Source: Hyphomicrobiales bacterium
GTDB taxonomy: Bacteria; Pseudomonadota; Alphaproteobacteria; Rhizobiales; Ancalomicrobiaceae
DNA length: 53,624 nucleotides
Assembly (NCBI GenBank): GCA_021286855.1
Contig: JAJTBO010000025.1
Location: forward strand, 1 to 53,624
Direction: 5' to 3'
The first letter of the stretch is position 1; the number at the start of each line of letters is the position of its first letter. The notes below the pieces were generated by a model. The model saw nothing but the letters and a program-made list of their open reading frames with translations. It did no database searches and was not told where the DNA came from. The position numbers were made by a program, and so were the translations under genes. This document shows positions 41,632-49,986 of this stretch, piece after piece.

Positions 41632-43209
41632 ATGCCTCCCCGCCCCTCGTCCGCCGCCGATCGACTGCCGCGCACGGTGCTCGGGCTCCTGCTGGCGGGC
41701 CTCCTCGCCCGGCTCGCCCTCGCCGCGATCGTCGAGCCGGGCCTCGACGAGGCCTATGCGATCGCGGTGGCGAACCTGCGTCAGTTGTCCTGGTTCGACC
41801 ATCCGCCGATGACCTTCTGGTGGGTCGCGGCGATGCGCGCCCTCGCCACGCCGGTCTTCGGCCCCGACGCGCCCGCCTTCGTGCTTCGCCTGCCCTTCGT
41901 CCTCGCCTCCACCGTGACCGCCTGGGCGCTGTTCGATCTGACCCGCCGCGTCGCGGGCGATCGCGCCGGCCTGTGGGCGTTGCTGGCGCTGACCACGGCG
42001 CCGTTCTTCCTGGTCTCGGCCGGAACCTGGCTGGTGCCGGACGGACCGCTGATCCTGTTCCTGGCGCTCGCCGCCCGCGCCCTGGCGATCCTGCTCTTCG
42101 AAGATCCCGACCCCGCCCGCGCCCGCCGCCTCTGGCTGGCGCTCGGCCTCTTCCTCGGCCTCGCCGGCCTGTCGAAATATCACGCCGCCCTCTTCGCGGT
42201 CGCCGCCCTCGTCTTCGTCGCAGCGACGCCGCACCGCCGCCGGCTGATGAGCCCGTGGCCCTGGATCGCCGTCCTTCTGGCCGGCGGCGTCGTCGCCCCG
42301 GTTCTGATCTGGAACGCCGAGAACGACTGGGTCTCCTTTCTCTTCCAGGCGGGACGCGGCGCCGGCGGCCGGGTGAACTGGGTCGGCTTCGGCCGCCAGA
42401 TCGCCGGCCAGATCGCCTATCTCGCCCCCTGGACCCTGGTCGGCGCGGCGCTGGCGAGCGTCGCCGCCCTGCGCGCCGATCGCCGCGTCGACGGACCCGC
42501 CGGCTTCCTCGTCGCCCTCGCCGTCGGACCGATCGCCCTCTTCACCCTGGCGCCGCTCTTCGGCGGCGACGGCCTGCCCCATTGGCCGATGCCCGGCTGG
42601 TTCTTTCTGCTGCCGCTGCTCGGCCGTCTGATCGCCGAAGCCGAGATCGCCGGCGAACCCGCCCTGCCGCGCCTCGCCCGCCGCTTCGCCGGCCTCGCCG
42701 CCGGCCTGCTCGCCATCGCCGCGATCGCCGTCGCCCTGATCCGGCTCGCCCCCCCCTCGCCGGACCTCGTCGCCCGCTTCCGCCTCGATCGCCCGCTCGC
42801 CGAGGCGACCAGTTGGACCGGCCTCGCCGAAGGCCTCGCCGCCCGCGGCCTGCTTCGCCCCGACGCGACCGGCCGGCCGCCGGTCGTCGTCGCCTTCCGC
42901 TGGATGGAGGCGGCGCGCATCGGCGAGGCGCTCGGCCCCCGCGCCACCGTCGCCGTCTTCGACGCCGACCCGCGCGGCTTCGCCTTCCTCGCCGACCCGC
43001 GGACCTTCCTCGGCCGCGATCTCGTCCTGATCGGCCGCCCCGAGGCCTTCGCCCGTGGCCTCGCCGAGAACGCCGGCCGCTTCGCGCGTATCGAGAAACA
43101 GGACCCGATCCACGTCGGCCTCGGCGGCGCGCCGCTGGTCGAGATCGACGTCGCCCTCGGCCGCGATCTGCGCGACCCGCCCGTCCCGCCCTACCCGAAC
43201 CGGCGCTGA
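41632..43209 (+). CDS. glycosyltransferase family 39 (ArnT/PMT-like) membrane protein
   Basis: A 525-residue polytopic protein with about ten membrane helices. The first periplasmic loop has LDEAYAIAVANLRQLSWFDHPPMTFWW, with the conserved Asp-Glu that serves as catalytic acid in GT39 enzymes. LVPDGPLILFLALAARAL and GLSKYHAALFAVAALVF are typical of ArnT-like transferases, which move a sugar from a polyprenyl carrier to lipid or protein. The C-terminal ~100 residues are periplasmic. I take ATG 41,632; the ATG at 41,539 has a possible GAGGA site, but its 31 extra residues are Arg/Thr-rich and poor. Confidence 0.9.
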   Translation: MPPRPSSAADRLPRTVLGLLLAGLLARLALAAIVEPGLDEAYAIAVANLRQLSWFDHPPMTFWWVAAMRALATPVFGPDAPAFVLRLPFVLASTVTAWALFDLTRRVAGDRAGLWALLALTTAPFFLVSAGTWLVPDGPLILFLALAARALAILLFEDPDPARARRLWLALGLFLGLAGLSKYHAALFAVAALVFVAATPHRRRLMSPWPWIAVLLAGGVVAPVLIWNAENDWVSFLFQAGRGAGGRVNWVGFGRQIAGQIAYLAPWTLVGAALASVAALRADRRVDGPAGFLVALAVGPIALFTLAPLFGGDGLPHWPMPGWFFLLPLLGRLIAEAEIAGEPALPRLARRFAGLAAGLLAIAAIAVALIRLAPPSPDLVARFRLDRPLAEATSWTGLAEGLAARGLLRPDATGRPPVVVAFRWMEAARIGEALGPRATVAVFDADPRGFAFLADPRTFLGRDLVLIGRPEAFARGLAENAGRFARIEKQDPIHVGLGGAPLVEIDVALGRDLRDPPVPPYPNRR

Positions 43210-43226
43210 GGGGCGTGAAACGAAGA

Positions 43227-43250
43227 AGGGCGAGCCCGTCGGCCCGCCCT
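43227..43250. terminator. terminator between convergent genes
   Basis: AGGGCGAGCC-cgtc-GGCCCGCCCT: a 10-bp stem with one A-C mismatch on plus, which becomes a G-U pair on minus, followed on the minus strand by TCTTCG. It best serves the substrate-binding protein gene. Confidence 0.7.
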
Positions 43251-43276
43251 CGCGTCTTCGTCGCGGAACGCCCCGC

Positions 43277-44308
43277 TCACGGCATGCGGTCGGCCGCCGC
43301 CGGCAGGAACTTCGTCGTGTAGACGTCCTCCGGCTTCGGCGGCGTCGCGATGCCGTAGGCCGCGACCGCCACGTCGATCGACTGCTGCATCCGCGCCGGA
43401 TCGACCGTGCCGAAGCCCTTCGCCTTGATGCCGGGCGTGAACATCGAGCGGTCGAGCACGAACTTCAGCCGCGCCTTCTCGAGTTCGACCTTGGCCAACG
43501 GATCGACCAGGGTCAGCGTCTTGGCCGCGCCGTCGGGGTCCTTGGCCACCGCCTTCAGCCCGGCGATGGTGGCGCGCACGAAGGCGGCGACCACGTTCGG
43601 ATTCTTCTCGGCGAAGTCCTTGCGCACGATCACGGTCGACCCGTAGAGGTCGAGCCCGTTGTCGGGGAAGGCGAAGACGACGACGTCCTCGGCCGCCACG
43701 CCGACGCCGGTCAGGTTGAACACCGAGGTCGAGGCGAAGCCGGTGATCGCGTCGACCTGGCCCTGCACCAGCATGGTCTCGCGCAGCTGCGGCTGCATCG
43801 AGGTCCAGGCGATCTTGGTCGGATCGATGCCGTTCGCCTTGGCGAAGGCCGGGAACATCAGACGCGAGGAATCCGCCTCCGGCGAGCCGATCTTCTTGCC
43901 TTCGAGACCCTTCGGCGAGGTGATCCCGGACTTTTTCAGCGTGATGATCGAATTGAGCGTCTTGTCGAAGATCTGGCAGACGCCGAGGATCGGATTGCCG
44001 GGGTTCTCGGCGTCGAACTTGATCACCGCGTTGATGTCGGAGAAGCCGATGTCGTAGGCGCCGGAGGCGACCTTGGTCACCGCGTCGCCGGAGCCGTAGC
44101 CGCGATCGATCTTGACCGAGAGCCCTTCCTTCTCGAACAGCTTCTGGTCCTGCGCCACCGTCCAGATCGCGTGATTGCCCTGGACCGCCCAATCGAGCGT
44201 GAACTTGACCGGCGTGAGCTCGGCCGCGCGAACCGGCGTCGCCGCGGCGACGAGCGCGGCGAGCCCGGCGCCGAGGAAGCCCTTGCGAGTGATGCTGGCG
44301 AACGACAT
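43277..44308 (-). CDS. ABC transporter substrate-binding protein (NMT1/SsuA-like)
   Basis: A 343-residue periplasmic binding protein. It starts MSFASITRKGFLGAGLAALVAAATPVRAAELTPV, a signal peptide with an AxA cleavage site near residue 28. The mature part has VKFTLDWAVQGNHAIWTVAQDQKLFEKEGL, GSGDAVTKVASGAYDIGFSDINAVIKF and GLEGKKIGSPEADSSR, typical of NMT1/THI5-like proteins that bind nitrate, sulfonates, taurine or thiamine precursors. No permease or ATPase gene is adjacent, so its transporter partner is elsewhere or absent. Confidence 0.92.
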   Translation of the reverse strand: MSFASITRKGFLGAGLAALVAAATPVRAAELTPVKFTLDWAVQGNHAIWTVAQDQKLFEKEGLSVKIDRGYGSGDAVTKVASGAYDIGFSDINAVIKFDAENPGNPILGVCQIFDKTLNSIITLKKSGITSPKGLEGKKIGSPEADSSRLMFPAFAKANGIDPTKIAWTSMQPQLRETMLVQGQVDAITGFASTSVFNLTGVGVAAEDVVVFAFPDNGLDLYGSTVIVRKDFAEKNPNVVAAFVRATIAGLKAVAKDPDGAAKTLTLVDPLAKVELEKARLKFVLDRSMFTPGIKAKGFGTVDPARMQQSIDVAVAAYGIATPPKPEDVYTTKFLPAAADRMP

Positions 44309-44425
44309 GAATATCCCCCTCGTCGATGAGGCCCCCCGACGCTCGCGTCGGGGCATTGGCCCATTTGTAGAGCAGCCTCGAAAATAGTCATTCGAAATCG
44401 AAGACCCCGGATCGACAGCTCGCCC

Positions 44426-45133
44426 ATGCGCTTCTCCCCGCCCCTCGTCCCCGCCCGCCTGCTGCGTCGCTACAAGCGCTTTCTCGCCGACTGCGTGCTG
44501 GAGGAAAGCGGCGCGGAGATCGTCGCCCATTGCGCCAATTCCGGCTCGATGCTCTCCCTCGCTCGGCCCGGCGCGCGGGTCTGGCTCCAGAAGTCCGACG
44601 ACCCGAAGCGCAAACTCGCCTGGAGCTGGATCCTGGAGGAGACGGAAGTCGGCGACTGCGTCTGCATCGACACCTCGCGTCCCAACGCCATCGTCGCAGA
44701 AGCCATCCTCGAAGGGCGGATCCCCGCCCTCGCCGGCTGGGCGGGCCTGCGCCGCGAGGTGAAATACGGCAAGAACTCCCGCATCGACATCCTGCTCGAG
44801 GATCCGGCGAAGGGCCGCTGCTGGGTCGAGGTGAAGAACACCACCCTGTCGCGTACGCCCGGCCTCGCCGAATTCCCCGACGCGGTCACCTCGCGCGGCG
44901 CCAAGCACCTCGACGAACTCGCCGCGCAGGTCGCGCTCGGCGACCGCGCCGTCATGGTCTATCTGGTCGACCGCCCCGACTGCGACCGTTTCGCGCTCGC
45001 CGAAGACGTCGATCCGGCCTATGCGAAGGCCTTCCGGATCGCCCGCGCCGCCGGCGTCGAAGCGATCGCGATCGCGACCCGACCGACGCCTGACGGGATC
45101 GAGGTCCTCGCCCCCGTCGCCCTCGCCGTCTGA
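44426..45133 (+). CDS. sfsA: SfsA family DNA-binding protein / sugar fermentation stimulation protein
   Basis: A 235-residue protein with LVPARLLRRYKRFLADCVLEESG, HCANSGSMLSLARPGARVWL, SWILEETEVGDCVCIDTSRPN, KYGKNSRIDILLED and CWVEVKNTTLSRTPGLAEFPDAVTSRGAKHLDEL. These are the family blocks of SfsA, which has an OB-fold and a nuclease-like domain and binds DNA non-specifically. The KNSRIDILL / WVEVKNTT pair resembles a PD-(D/E)xK core. It precedes map on the same strand by about 100 bases. Confidence 0.95.
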   Translation: MRFSPPLVPARLLRRYKRFLADCVLEESGAEIVAHCANSGSMLSLARPGARVWLQKSDDPKRKLAWSWILEETEVGDCVCIDTSRPNAIVAEAILEGRIPALAGWAGLRREVKYGKNSRIDILLEDPAKGRCWVEVKNTTLSRTPGLAEFPDAVTSRGAKHLDELAAQVALGDRAVMVYLVDRPDCDRFALAEDVDPAYAKAFRIARAAGVEAIAIATRPTPDGIEVLAPVALAV

Positions 45134-45240
45134 ACTTCGAGACGAAACTCACCTTTTCGTCTGGAAAGCCGCGCCGAAGCCTATAAATAGAAAGCCGGAT
45201 GGCGCGGACCGCGCCGCCGCCCCCCGCTCACGGAACGCTC

Positions 45241-46074
45241 ATGGTCACCTACGTCGACGACGCCACCGCCCCTCTCAAGAACACCGGCGCGATCCGCCTC
45301 TACGGGCCGGAGGCCTTCGAAGGCCTGCGCAAGGCCGGCCGCTTCGCCGCCGAATGCCTCGACGCCGTCGCCGACCTCGCCCGCCCCGGCGTCACCACTC
45401 AGGAGATCGACGACTTCGTCTTCCGTTTCGCCGTCGATCGCGGCGCCTTTCCGGCGACGCTGAACTATCGCGGCTACAACAAGTCGGTCTGCACCTCGAT
45501 CAACCATGTCGTCTGCCACGGCATCCCCAACGACAAACCCCTGCGCGAAGGCGACATCGTCAACATCGACGTCACCTTCGTCCTCGACGGTTGGTATGGC
45601 GATTCATCCCGCATGTATCCGATCGGCGAGGTCAAGCGCGCCGCGGAGCGCCTGATCGACGTCACCTACGAGAGCCTGCTGCGCGGCATCGCGGCGGTGC
45701 GCCCCGGCAAGACCACCGGCGACATCGGCCACGCCATCCAGACCTATGTCGAGGCGGAGCGCTGCTCGGTGGTGCGCGACTTCTGCGGCCACGGCATCGG
45801 CCGCCTCTTCCACGACACGCCGAACATTCTGCACTACGGCGAACCCGGCCAGGGCGTCGAGCTGAAGCCCGGCATGGTCTTCACCATCGAACCGATGGTC
45901 AATCTCGGCCGTCCCCACGTGAAGGTGCTCGCCGACGGCTGGACCGCGGTGACCCGCGACCGCTCGCTCTCCGCCCAGTTCGAGCACATGCTCGGCGTCA
46001 CCGAGACCGGCTGCGAGGTCTTCACCTTCTCGCCGAAGGGGCTTCACAAGCCGCCCTACGTCATCGGAGGATGA
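45241..46074 (+). CDS. map: type I methionine aminopeptidase
   Basis: A 277-residue metalloprotease that removes the initiator Met. The five metal ligands are seen in [21 protein letters not shown] (two Asp), [10 protein letters not shown] (His), FTIEPMV (Glu) and QFEHMLGV (Glu). [17 protein letters not shown] carries the substrate His. The start at 45,241 gives the usual length; an ATG at 45,199 would add 14 residues. The ribosome site is weak at either. radC follows 46 bases later. Confidence 0.96.
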   Translation: MVTYVDDATAPLKNTGAIRLYGPEAFEGLRKAGRFAAECLDAVADLARPGVTTQEIDDFVFRFAVDRGAFPATLNYRGYNKSVCTSINHVVCHGIPNDKPLREGDIVNIDVTFVLDGWYGDSSRMYPIGEVKRAAERLIDVTYESLLRGIAAVRPGKTTGDIGHAIQTYVEAERCSVVRDFCGHGIGRLFHDTPNILHYGEPGQGVELKPGMVFTIEPMVNLGRPHVKVLADGWTAVTRDRSLSAQFEHMLGVTETGCEVFTFSPKGLHKPPYVIGG

Positions 46075-46120
46075 CGGGAGGCACGAGGATTCGAGGCGGG
46101 ATCCGACGGTGGGGGACGGC

Positions 46121-46843
46121 ATGAGCGGCTTCGACGAGGTCTCGACCGGCGCGCCCACGCCCGACGAGGAGATCGACCATCGCCACGGCCATCGCGAGCG
46201 CCTCAAGGCGCGCTTCCGCGACGCCGGGGCCGATGCGCTGCCCGACTATGAACTGCTCGAGCTGCTGCTGTTCCGCTCGATCCCTCGGCGCGACGTGAAG
46301 GCGCTCGCCAAGGAGTTGATCCGTCGCTTCGGCTCCTTCGCCGAAGTGCTCGGCGCGCCGATCGAACGGCTCTGCGAGACGCCCGGCGTCGGCGAGGCGG
46401 TGGCGACCGACCTGAAGCTCGTCCGCGCCGCGGGCCTCCGGATGATGAAGGGCGAGGTCCGCAAGAAGACCGTGCTGTCCTCGTGGTCCCAGGTGCTCGA
46501 CTACTGCCGCACCGCGATGGCCTTCGAGACCCGCGAACAGTTCCGCATCCTCTTCCTCGACAAGCGCAACGGCCTGATCGCCGACGAGGTCCAGCAGACC
46601 GGCACCGTCGACCACACGCCGGTCTACCCGCGCGAGATCGTCAAGCGGGCGCTCGAACTCGCCTCCTCGGCGATCATCCTGGTCCACAACCACCCTTCCG
46701 GCGACCCGACCCCGTCCAACGCCGACATCCAGATGACCCGTCAGATCATCGACATCGCCCGCCCCCTCGGCATCTCCGTCCACGACCACGTCATCGTCGG
46801 TCGCGAGGGCCATGCGAGCCTGAAGGGATTGCAGCTGATCTGA
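46121..46843 (+). CDS. radC: RadC/YeeS family JAB-domain protein
   Basis: A 240-residue protein. A helix-hairpin-helix region ([52 protein letters not shown]) precedes the MPN+/JAMM metalloprotease-like domain. That domain has the motif Glu in [12 protein letters not shown] and the metal ligands in [20 protein letters not shown]. Despite the name, a repair role has not held up and the real function is unknown. GGGGGA before ATG 46,121 supports that start. It is convergent with the immunity gene array. Confidence 0.95.
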   Translation: MSGFDEVSTGAPTPDEEIDHRHGHRERLKARFRDAGADALPDYELLELLLFRSIPRRDVKALAKELIRRFGSFAEVLGAPIERLCETPGVGEAVATDLKLVRAAGLRMMKGEVRKKTVLSSWSQVLDYCRTAMAFETREQFRILFLDKRNGLIADEVQQTGTVDHTPVYPREIVKRALELASSAIILVHNHPSGDPTPSNADIQMTRQIIDIARPLGISVHDHVIVGREGHASLKGLQLI

Positions 46844-46887
46844 GCGAGCCGGCCGCCCCGCCGCGTCTTCGTTTCCCGGGGGCCGGG

Positions 46888-47163
46888 TCAGAGACGCGCT
46901 CGCACGTTTCGCAACATGGCGACCAGATCGGCCCGCTTCCGAAAGAAGACGTGCGCTCCCGAATGCTTCCAGGCGTTGACGCAGTCGGCGGGATCGCCGG
47001 CGAGGAGACGGTCGAGGTAGGCGGCGAGTTCCGAGCGGCGAGGCTCCGCGACCATGGACGCCGCCGTCGCGCAGGCTTCGTCCAGGGATCGGTACATGAC
47101 GGGCGCATCCTGATGGAAAGCGGACGCCATCGTTCGAAAGACGTCGGGCATCTTCGGTCTCAT
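46888..47163 (-). CDS. immunity-like protein E (divergent paralogue)
   Basis: A 91-residue protein, MRPKMPDVFRTMASAFHQDAPVMYRS, LDEACATAASMVAEPRRSELAAYLDRLLAGDPADCVNAWKHSGAHVFF. Its order (VFxxxxxxFxQxA, a middle block ending in xELxxYLDxLL, and a late W/G-x-x-F/Y segment) parallels the other immunity copies and CdiI-type immunity proteins of contact-dependent inhibition. It is the last gene of the cluster and the most divergent, so it may guard against a toxin variant now lost. GAGGCGG precedes ATG 47,163. Confidence 0.6.
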   Translation of the reverse strand: MRPKMPDVFRTMASAFHQDAPVMYRSLDEACATAASMVAEPRRSELAAYLDRLLAGDPADCVNAWKHSGAHVFFRKRADLVAMLRNVRARL

Positions 47164-47202
47164 GATCCCGCCTCGTTCGCCGCCCCTCGGCCCGGCGCGC
47201 CT

Positions 47203-47500
47203 TCACCCTGGCATCCCACCGCCACCCGTCGCCACGCGGTGGGCGGTCTTCTCGCGCATTTGGCGCAGGACGTCGCGGGTGAATTCCGGATCCACCCAGT
47301 CGTATTCGCAGCGCAGCGACGACCACCTCGGACGGCGAGGCGATAAGAAAATCCAGCCATTCGAGCAGCGCCGGACATTGGCTCTGCAAGACCATTCCGA
47401 CGCCGAAGCCGACACAGTCCTCGACCGTGTGGCCGCCGAACTCGAGGGCCCCTTGATAGAAGCCTTCCGAGGCCGGTTGAAAGTGGGGAGGGATTTGCAT
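47203..47500 (-). pseudogene. immunity-like protein D, frameshifted by a 14-bp deletion
   Basis: Begins MQIPPHFQPASEGFYQGALE at ATG 47,500 and follows immunity copy A closely until SPSEVV. There, relative to copy A, 14 bases between two CGACCAC words are missing (junction about 47,321-47,327). The reading frame then changes to VAALRIRLGGSG, while the correct ending (LRCEYDWVDPEFTRDVLRQM) persists in another frame. The length is 298 bases against 312 for the intact copies. The loss between short direct repeats points to slipped replication. Confidence 0.85.
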
Positions 47501-47514
47501 CCCGCACCTCACAC

Positions 47515-47835
47515 TCACCCCGGCATCCCACCGCCGCCCGTGGCGACGCGCTCGGCAACCATCTTTCGCATCAACCGGAAGACACCGCGTGTGTATTCCG
47601 GATCCTCCCATCCGTATTCGCAACCGGATCCCTGCCACGCGGCGAAGACCACCTGCGGATCGGCGACGAGGATCGTGTCCAGCCATTCGAGGAGCTCCCG
47701 ACATCGGCTCTGCGGCACTCTCGCGACGCCCATGGCGACACAGTCTTCCAGCGTGTGTCCGCCGTATTCGAGCGCGCCCTGATAAAATCCGCCGACCGCT
47801 CGCTTGAAGACATCTGGAACGTTCATTTCACTCAT
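47515..47835 (-). CDS. immunity-like protein C, coupled to toxin 2
   Basis: A 106-residue acidic protein: VPDVFKRAVGGFYQGALEYGGHTLEDCV, PQSRCRELLEWLDTILVADPQVVFAAWQGSGCEYGWEDPEYTRGVFRLM. It resembles CdiI-type immunity proteins (FYQxA..., a Leu-rich helix, GCEYxW..., a final helix). The ATG at 47,835 overlaps the toxin 2 stop by eight bases (ATGAGTGA), ensuring co-translation as expected for a cognate antidote. It is clearly diverged from copies A, B and D, as is toxin 2 from toxin 1. An internal ATG at 47,826 is possible. Confidence 0.72.
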   Translation of the reverse strand: MSEMNVPDVFKRAVGGFYQGALEYGGHTLEDCVAMGVARVPQSRCRELLEWLDTILVADPQVVFAAWQGSGCEYGWEDPEYTRGVFRLMRKMVAERVATGGGGMPG

Positions 47836-48526
47836 CTCGGTTTCTCGTGATCGGGTAGGCGGTGTGGATGCGAAACCCCAAGGTGCGCTCAGGGTCGAAG
47901 ATGATCAATACTTTGACCGCGTTGGTCGCCTGAATCCGTACCGGCGCGAACCTAGACAAACGCACGGCTTCGAAACCGGTGACGCCTCCCGGTCGATACT
48001 CGATCGTCTCCGAAGGAAGGAAGCCACTTCGAACCTGAGATACGATGGACGAATTGACGCGAAGCGCCTCGCCGACAAGGGCGTTTGCTTCCGACAGCGA
48101 TCGGAAGCTCCCGGACCGCCATCCGTCCGGTGGAGCGGTGTTCTGTCCCATGGAAGAGGCGATGACGCGAGCTTCGAGTTCGCCTTCGGTCTTCCCGACA
48201 TGCAAGAGAATGGTATGCGCGCCCTGCCTACCTTCCTCATACGTGAGATCCACCAGACGCCAGTCGAACGGCCCGGCCACCCGCACCCGGTCGCCGACCG
48301 ACGTCCCCGGCGGCTTCGCCTCCGGATCGACGACGGGACGTGTCGTCGAGAGCCCGGTATCCCGCCACCGCCCGAGGTCGTCGCGCGGCTGACTCGGATC
48401 GAAATGCGCCCGCCGCTCGAGCGCGAGAAGAAAGCGGAGGCCGGAGAGGATCGCCCGGTCGCCGGCCAGCCGGCACCGCAGCGCCTGGACGCGGGTCTCG
48501 AAGTCTCTGGGGTCGGCGTGGTTCAT
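47828..48526 (-). CDS. polymorphic toxin 2 with RNase A-like (CdiA-CT type) C-terminus
   Basis: A 232-residue protein. Residues 1-89 are a helical module ending in AHFDPSQPRDDLGRWRDTG and a Pro-rich linker, identical to toxin 1. Residues about 96-225 have the layout of the bacterial RNase A-like toxin domain: GAHTILLHVGKTEGELEARV, SFRSLSEANALVGEALRVN, VLIIFDPERTLGFRIHTAYP. H109, R120, T222 and Y224 match in spacing the active-site His, Arg, Thr and Tyr of the Yersinia kristensenii CdiA toxin (His175, Arg186, Thr276, Tyr278, from memory). It probably cleaves RNA. No secretion signal is seen; immunity gene C overlaps its stop. Confidence 0.8.
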   Translation of the reverse strand: MNHADPRDFETRVQALRCRLAGDRAILSGLRFLLALERRAHFDPSQPRDDLGRWRDTGLSTTRPVVDPEAKPPGTSVGDRVRVAGPFDWRLVDLTYEEGRQGAHTILLHVGKTEGELEARVIASSMGQNTAPPDGWRSGSFRSLSEANALVGEALRVNSSIVSQVRSGFLPSETIEYRPGGVTGFEAVRLSRFAPVRIQATNAVKVLIIFDPERTLGFRIHTAYPITRNRDE

Positions 48527-48600
48527 GAGGATGGGTCTCGCGTCATCGAACGAGGCCCCATCATCTCACGAGTTTTTCACGCGAGAACAACTTTTGATTT
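48264..48600. repeat. 337-bp duplication, copy at toxin 2
   Basis: Identical to 49,724-50,060 except for one base (T at 48,573, A at 50,033). It covers the first ~87 codons of the toxin gene plus about 74 bases of upstream sequence, so promoter, start and N-terminal module were copied together. Identity stops abruptly at the start of the toxic domain. Confidence 0.95.
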
Positions 48601-48647
48601 ACATCACAGCGCAGCTCGCGCATCGTCGGCGACCCGTCGCGTGCCCC

Positions 48648-48959
48648 TCACCCTGACATCCCACCGCCGCCCGTGGCGACGCGGTGGGCGGTCTTCTCGC
48701 GCATCGATCGCAGGATGTCGCGGATGAACTCCGGGTCTTCCCAGTCGTATTCGCATCTGAGCGACGGCCATGCGTCGGCGACCACCTCGGGCGGCGAGGC
48801 GATCACGAAGTCCAGCCATTCGAGCAGCGCCGGACATTGGCTCTGCAAGACCATTCCGACGCCGAAGCCGACACAATCCTCGACCGTGTGGCCGCCGTAT
48901 TCGAGGGCCCCTTGATAGAAACCTTCGGAGGCTCGTTGAAAGTGGGGAGGGATTTGCAT
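48648..48959 (-). CDS. immunity-like protein B
   Basis: A 103-residue paralogue of copy A: MQIPPHFQRASEGFYQGALEYGGHTVEDCVGFG, LLEWLDFVIASPPEVVADAWPSLRCEYDWEDPEFIRDILRSMREK, ending TGGGGMSG. It differs from copy A at about 15-20 positions. It lies 14 bases after copy A and 121 bases before toxin 2. It shares the N-terminus MQIPPHFQ and the DNA upstream of it with pseudogene D, so B and D are the closer pair at that end while D is closer to A at the other, suggesting gene conversion. Confidence 0.72.
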   Translation of the reverse strand: MQIPPHFQRASEGFYQGALEYGGHTVEDCVGFGVGMVLQSQCPALLEWLDFVIASPPEVVADAWPSLRCEYDWEDPEFIRDILRSMREKTAHRVATGGGGMSG

Positions 48960-48973
48960 CTCGCACCTCACAC

Positions 48974-49285
48974 TCACCCCGGCATCCCACCGCCACCCGT
49001 CGCCACGCGGTGGGCGGTCTTCTCGCGCATTTGGCGCAGGACGTCGCGGGTGAATTCCGGATCCACCCAGTCGTATTCGCAGCGCAGCGACGACCACGCG
49101 TCGGCGACCACCTCGGACGGCGAGGCGATTAGAAAATCCAGCCATTCGAGCAACGCCGGACACTGGCTCTGAGGAACCGTTCCGACGCCGAAGCCGACAC
49201 AGTCCTCGACCGTGTGGCCGCCGAACTCGAGGGCCCCTTGATAGAAGCCTTCCGAGGCCAGTTGAAAGCTCGCAGGAATTATCAT
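48974..49285 (-). CDS. immunity-like protein A, next to toxin 1
   Basis: A 103-residue protein: MIIPASFQLASEGFYQGALEFGGHTVEDCVGFG, PALLEWLDFLIASPSEVVADAWSSLRCEYDWVDPEFTRDVLRQMREK. It is 11 bases after the toxin 1 stop and has AAGGAG seven bases before ATG 49,285, so it is probably the cognate antidote of toxin 1. Residues EDC, EWLD and CEYDW are shared by all intact copies except E. The family link to CdiI-type immunity proteins is by motif order only. Confidence 0.72.
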   Translation of the reverse strand: MIIPASFQLASEGFYQGALEFGGHTVEDCVGFGVGTVPQSQCPALLEWLDFLIASPSEVVADAWSSLRCEYDWVDPEFTRDVLRQMREKTAHRVATGGGGMPG

Positions 49286-49296
49286 GAGGTACTCCT

Positions 49297-49986
49297 TCAG
49301 TCGAAATTCATCGGGTAGGCGGTGTGGATGCGGAATCCCCGCAACCTCCCGGGGTCGTGGATGAGGACGACGGCAACCCCGCTCGTCTCCCGGTAGTGCA
49401 CGGTCCCTTGGGCGAGAGAGGCGATGGCCTCGCGTCCGGTCTTGGTTCCGAGCTCCAGATAGACCGGCTTGTACGGAACGACTCCCGACCCGACGGCCAA
49501 CACCATGTCGACATTTGCTTTCAATGTCGCATTGACGAAAGCGTTGGCGCTCTCGACCGTATCGAACGTCCCCGCTCTCGCCTCACCGATCTTGCGAGCC
49601 CTGGACGTCGACAGATTGAAGACGGCCTCAACGGCGAGTTGATCGTCTGTCATGCCGACATGCAATTTCAATGTGTGTGCATCCCCGACGCCCTCCTCGT
49701 ATTGCAGATCGACCGGCCCCCAATCGAACGGCCCGGCCACCCGCACCCGGTCGCCGACCGACGTCCCCGGCGGCTTCGCCTCCGGATCGACGACGGGACG
49801 TGTCGTCGAGAGCCCGGTATCCCGCCACCGCCCGAGGTCGTCGCGCGGCTGACTCGGATCGAAATGCGCCCGCCGCTCGAGCGCGAGAAGAAAGCGGAGG
49901 CCGGAGAGGATCGCCCGGTCGCCGGCCAGCCGGCACCGCAGCGCCTGGACGCGGGTCTCGAAGTCTCTGGGGTCGGCGTGGTTCAT
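49297..49986 (-). CDS. polymorphic toxin 1 with RNase A-like C-terminus lacking the conserved Arg
   Basis: A 229-residue protein. Residues 1-89 are identical to toxin 2. The C-terminal domain keeps H109 (AHTLKLHVGMT), a central TFDTVESANAFVNATLKAN helix, VAVVLIHDPGRLRGFRIHTAYP and T222/Y224. However, the position of R120 is Glu (DDQLAVEAV), so the active site is incomplete or relies on another base. It may be weakened or have a different target. The start ATG 49,986 has no clear ribosome site, as in toxin 2. Immunity gene A follows. Secretion route unknown. Confidence 0.78.
   Translation of the reverse strand: MNHADPRDFETRVQALRCRLAGDRAILSGLRFLLALERRAHFDPSQPRDDLGRWRDTGLSTTRPVVDPEAKPPGTSVGDRVRVAGPFDWGPVDLQYEEGVGDAHTLKLHVGMTDDQLAVEAVFNLSTSRARKIGEARAGTFDTVESANAFVNATLKANVDMVLAVGSGVVPYKPVYLELGTKTGREAIASLAQGTVHYRETSGVAVVLIHDPGRLRGFRIHTAYPMNFD

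Noticed and set aside
41608-43113. A 501-codon minus-strand frame opposite the GT39 gene
   Set aside because: Composition is Gly/Glu/Arg repeats typical of antisense high-GC shadows; the plus strand encodes a clear membrane glycosyltransferase.
47203-47704. Long minus-strand frame joining several immunity copies into one 547-codon ORF
   Set aside because: It results from frameshifted and antisense-phase reading across separate paralogues, each of which has its own start, ribosome site and stop.
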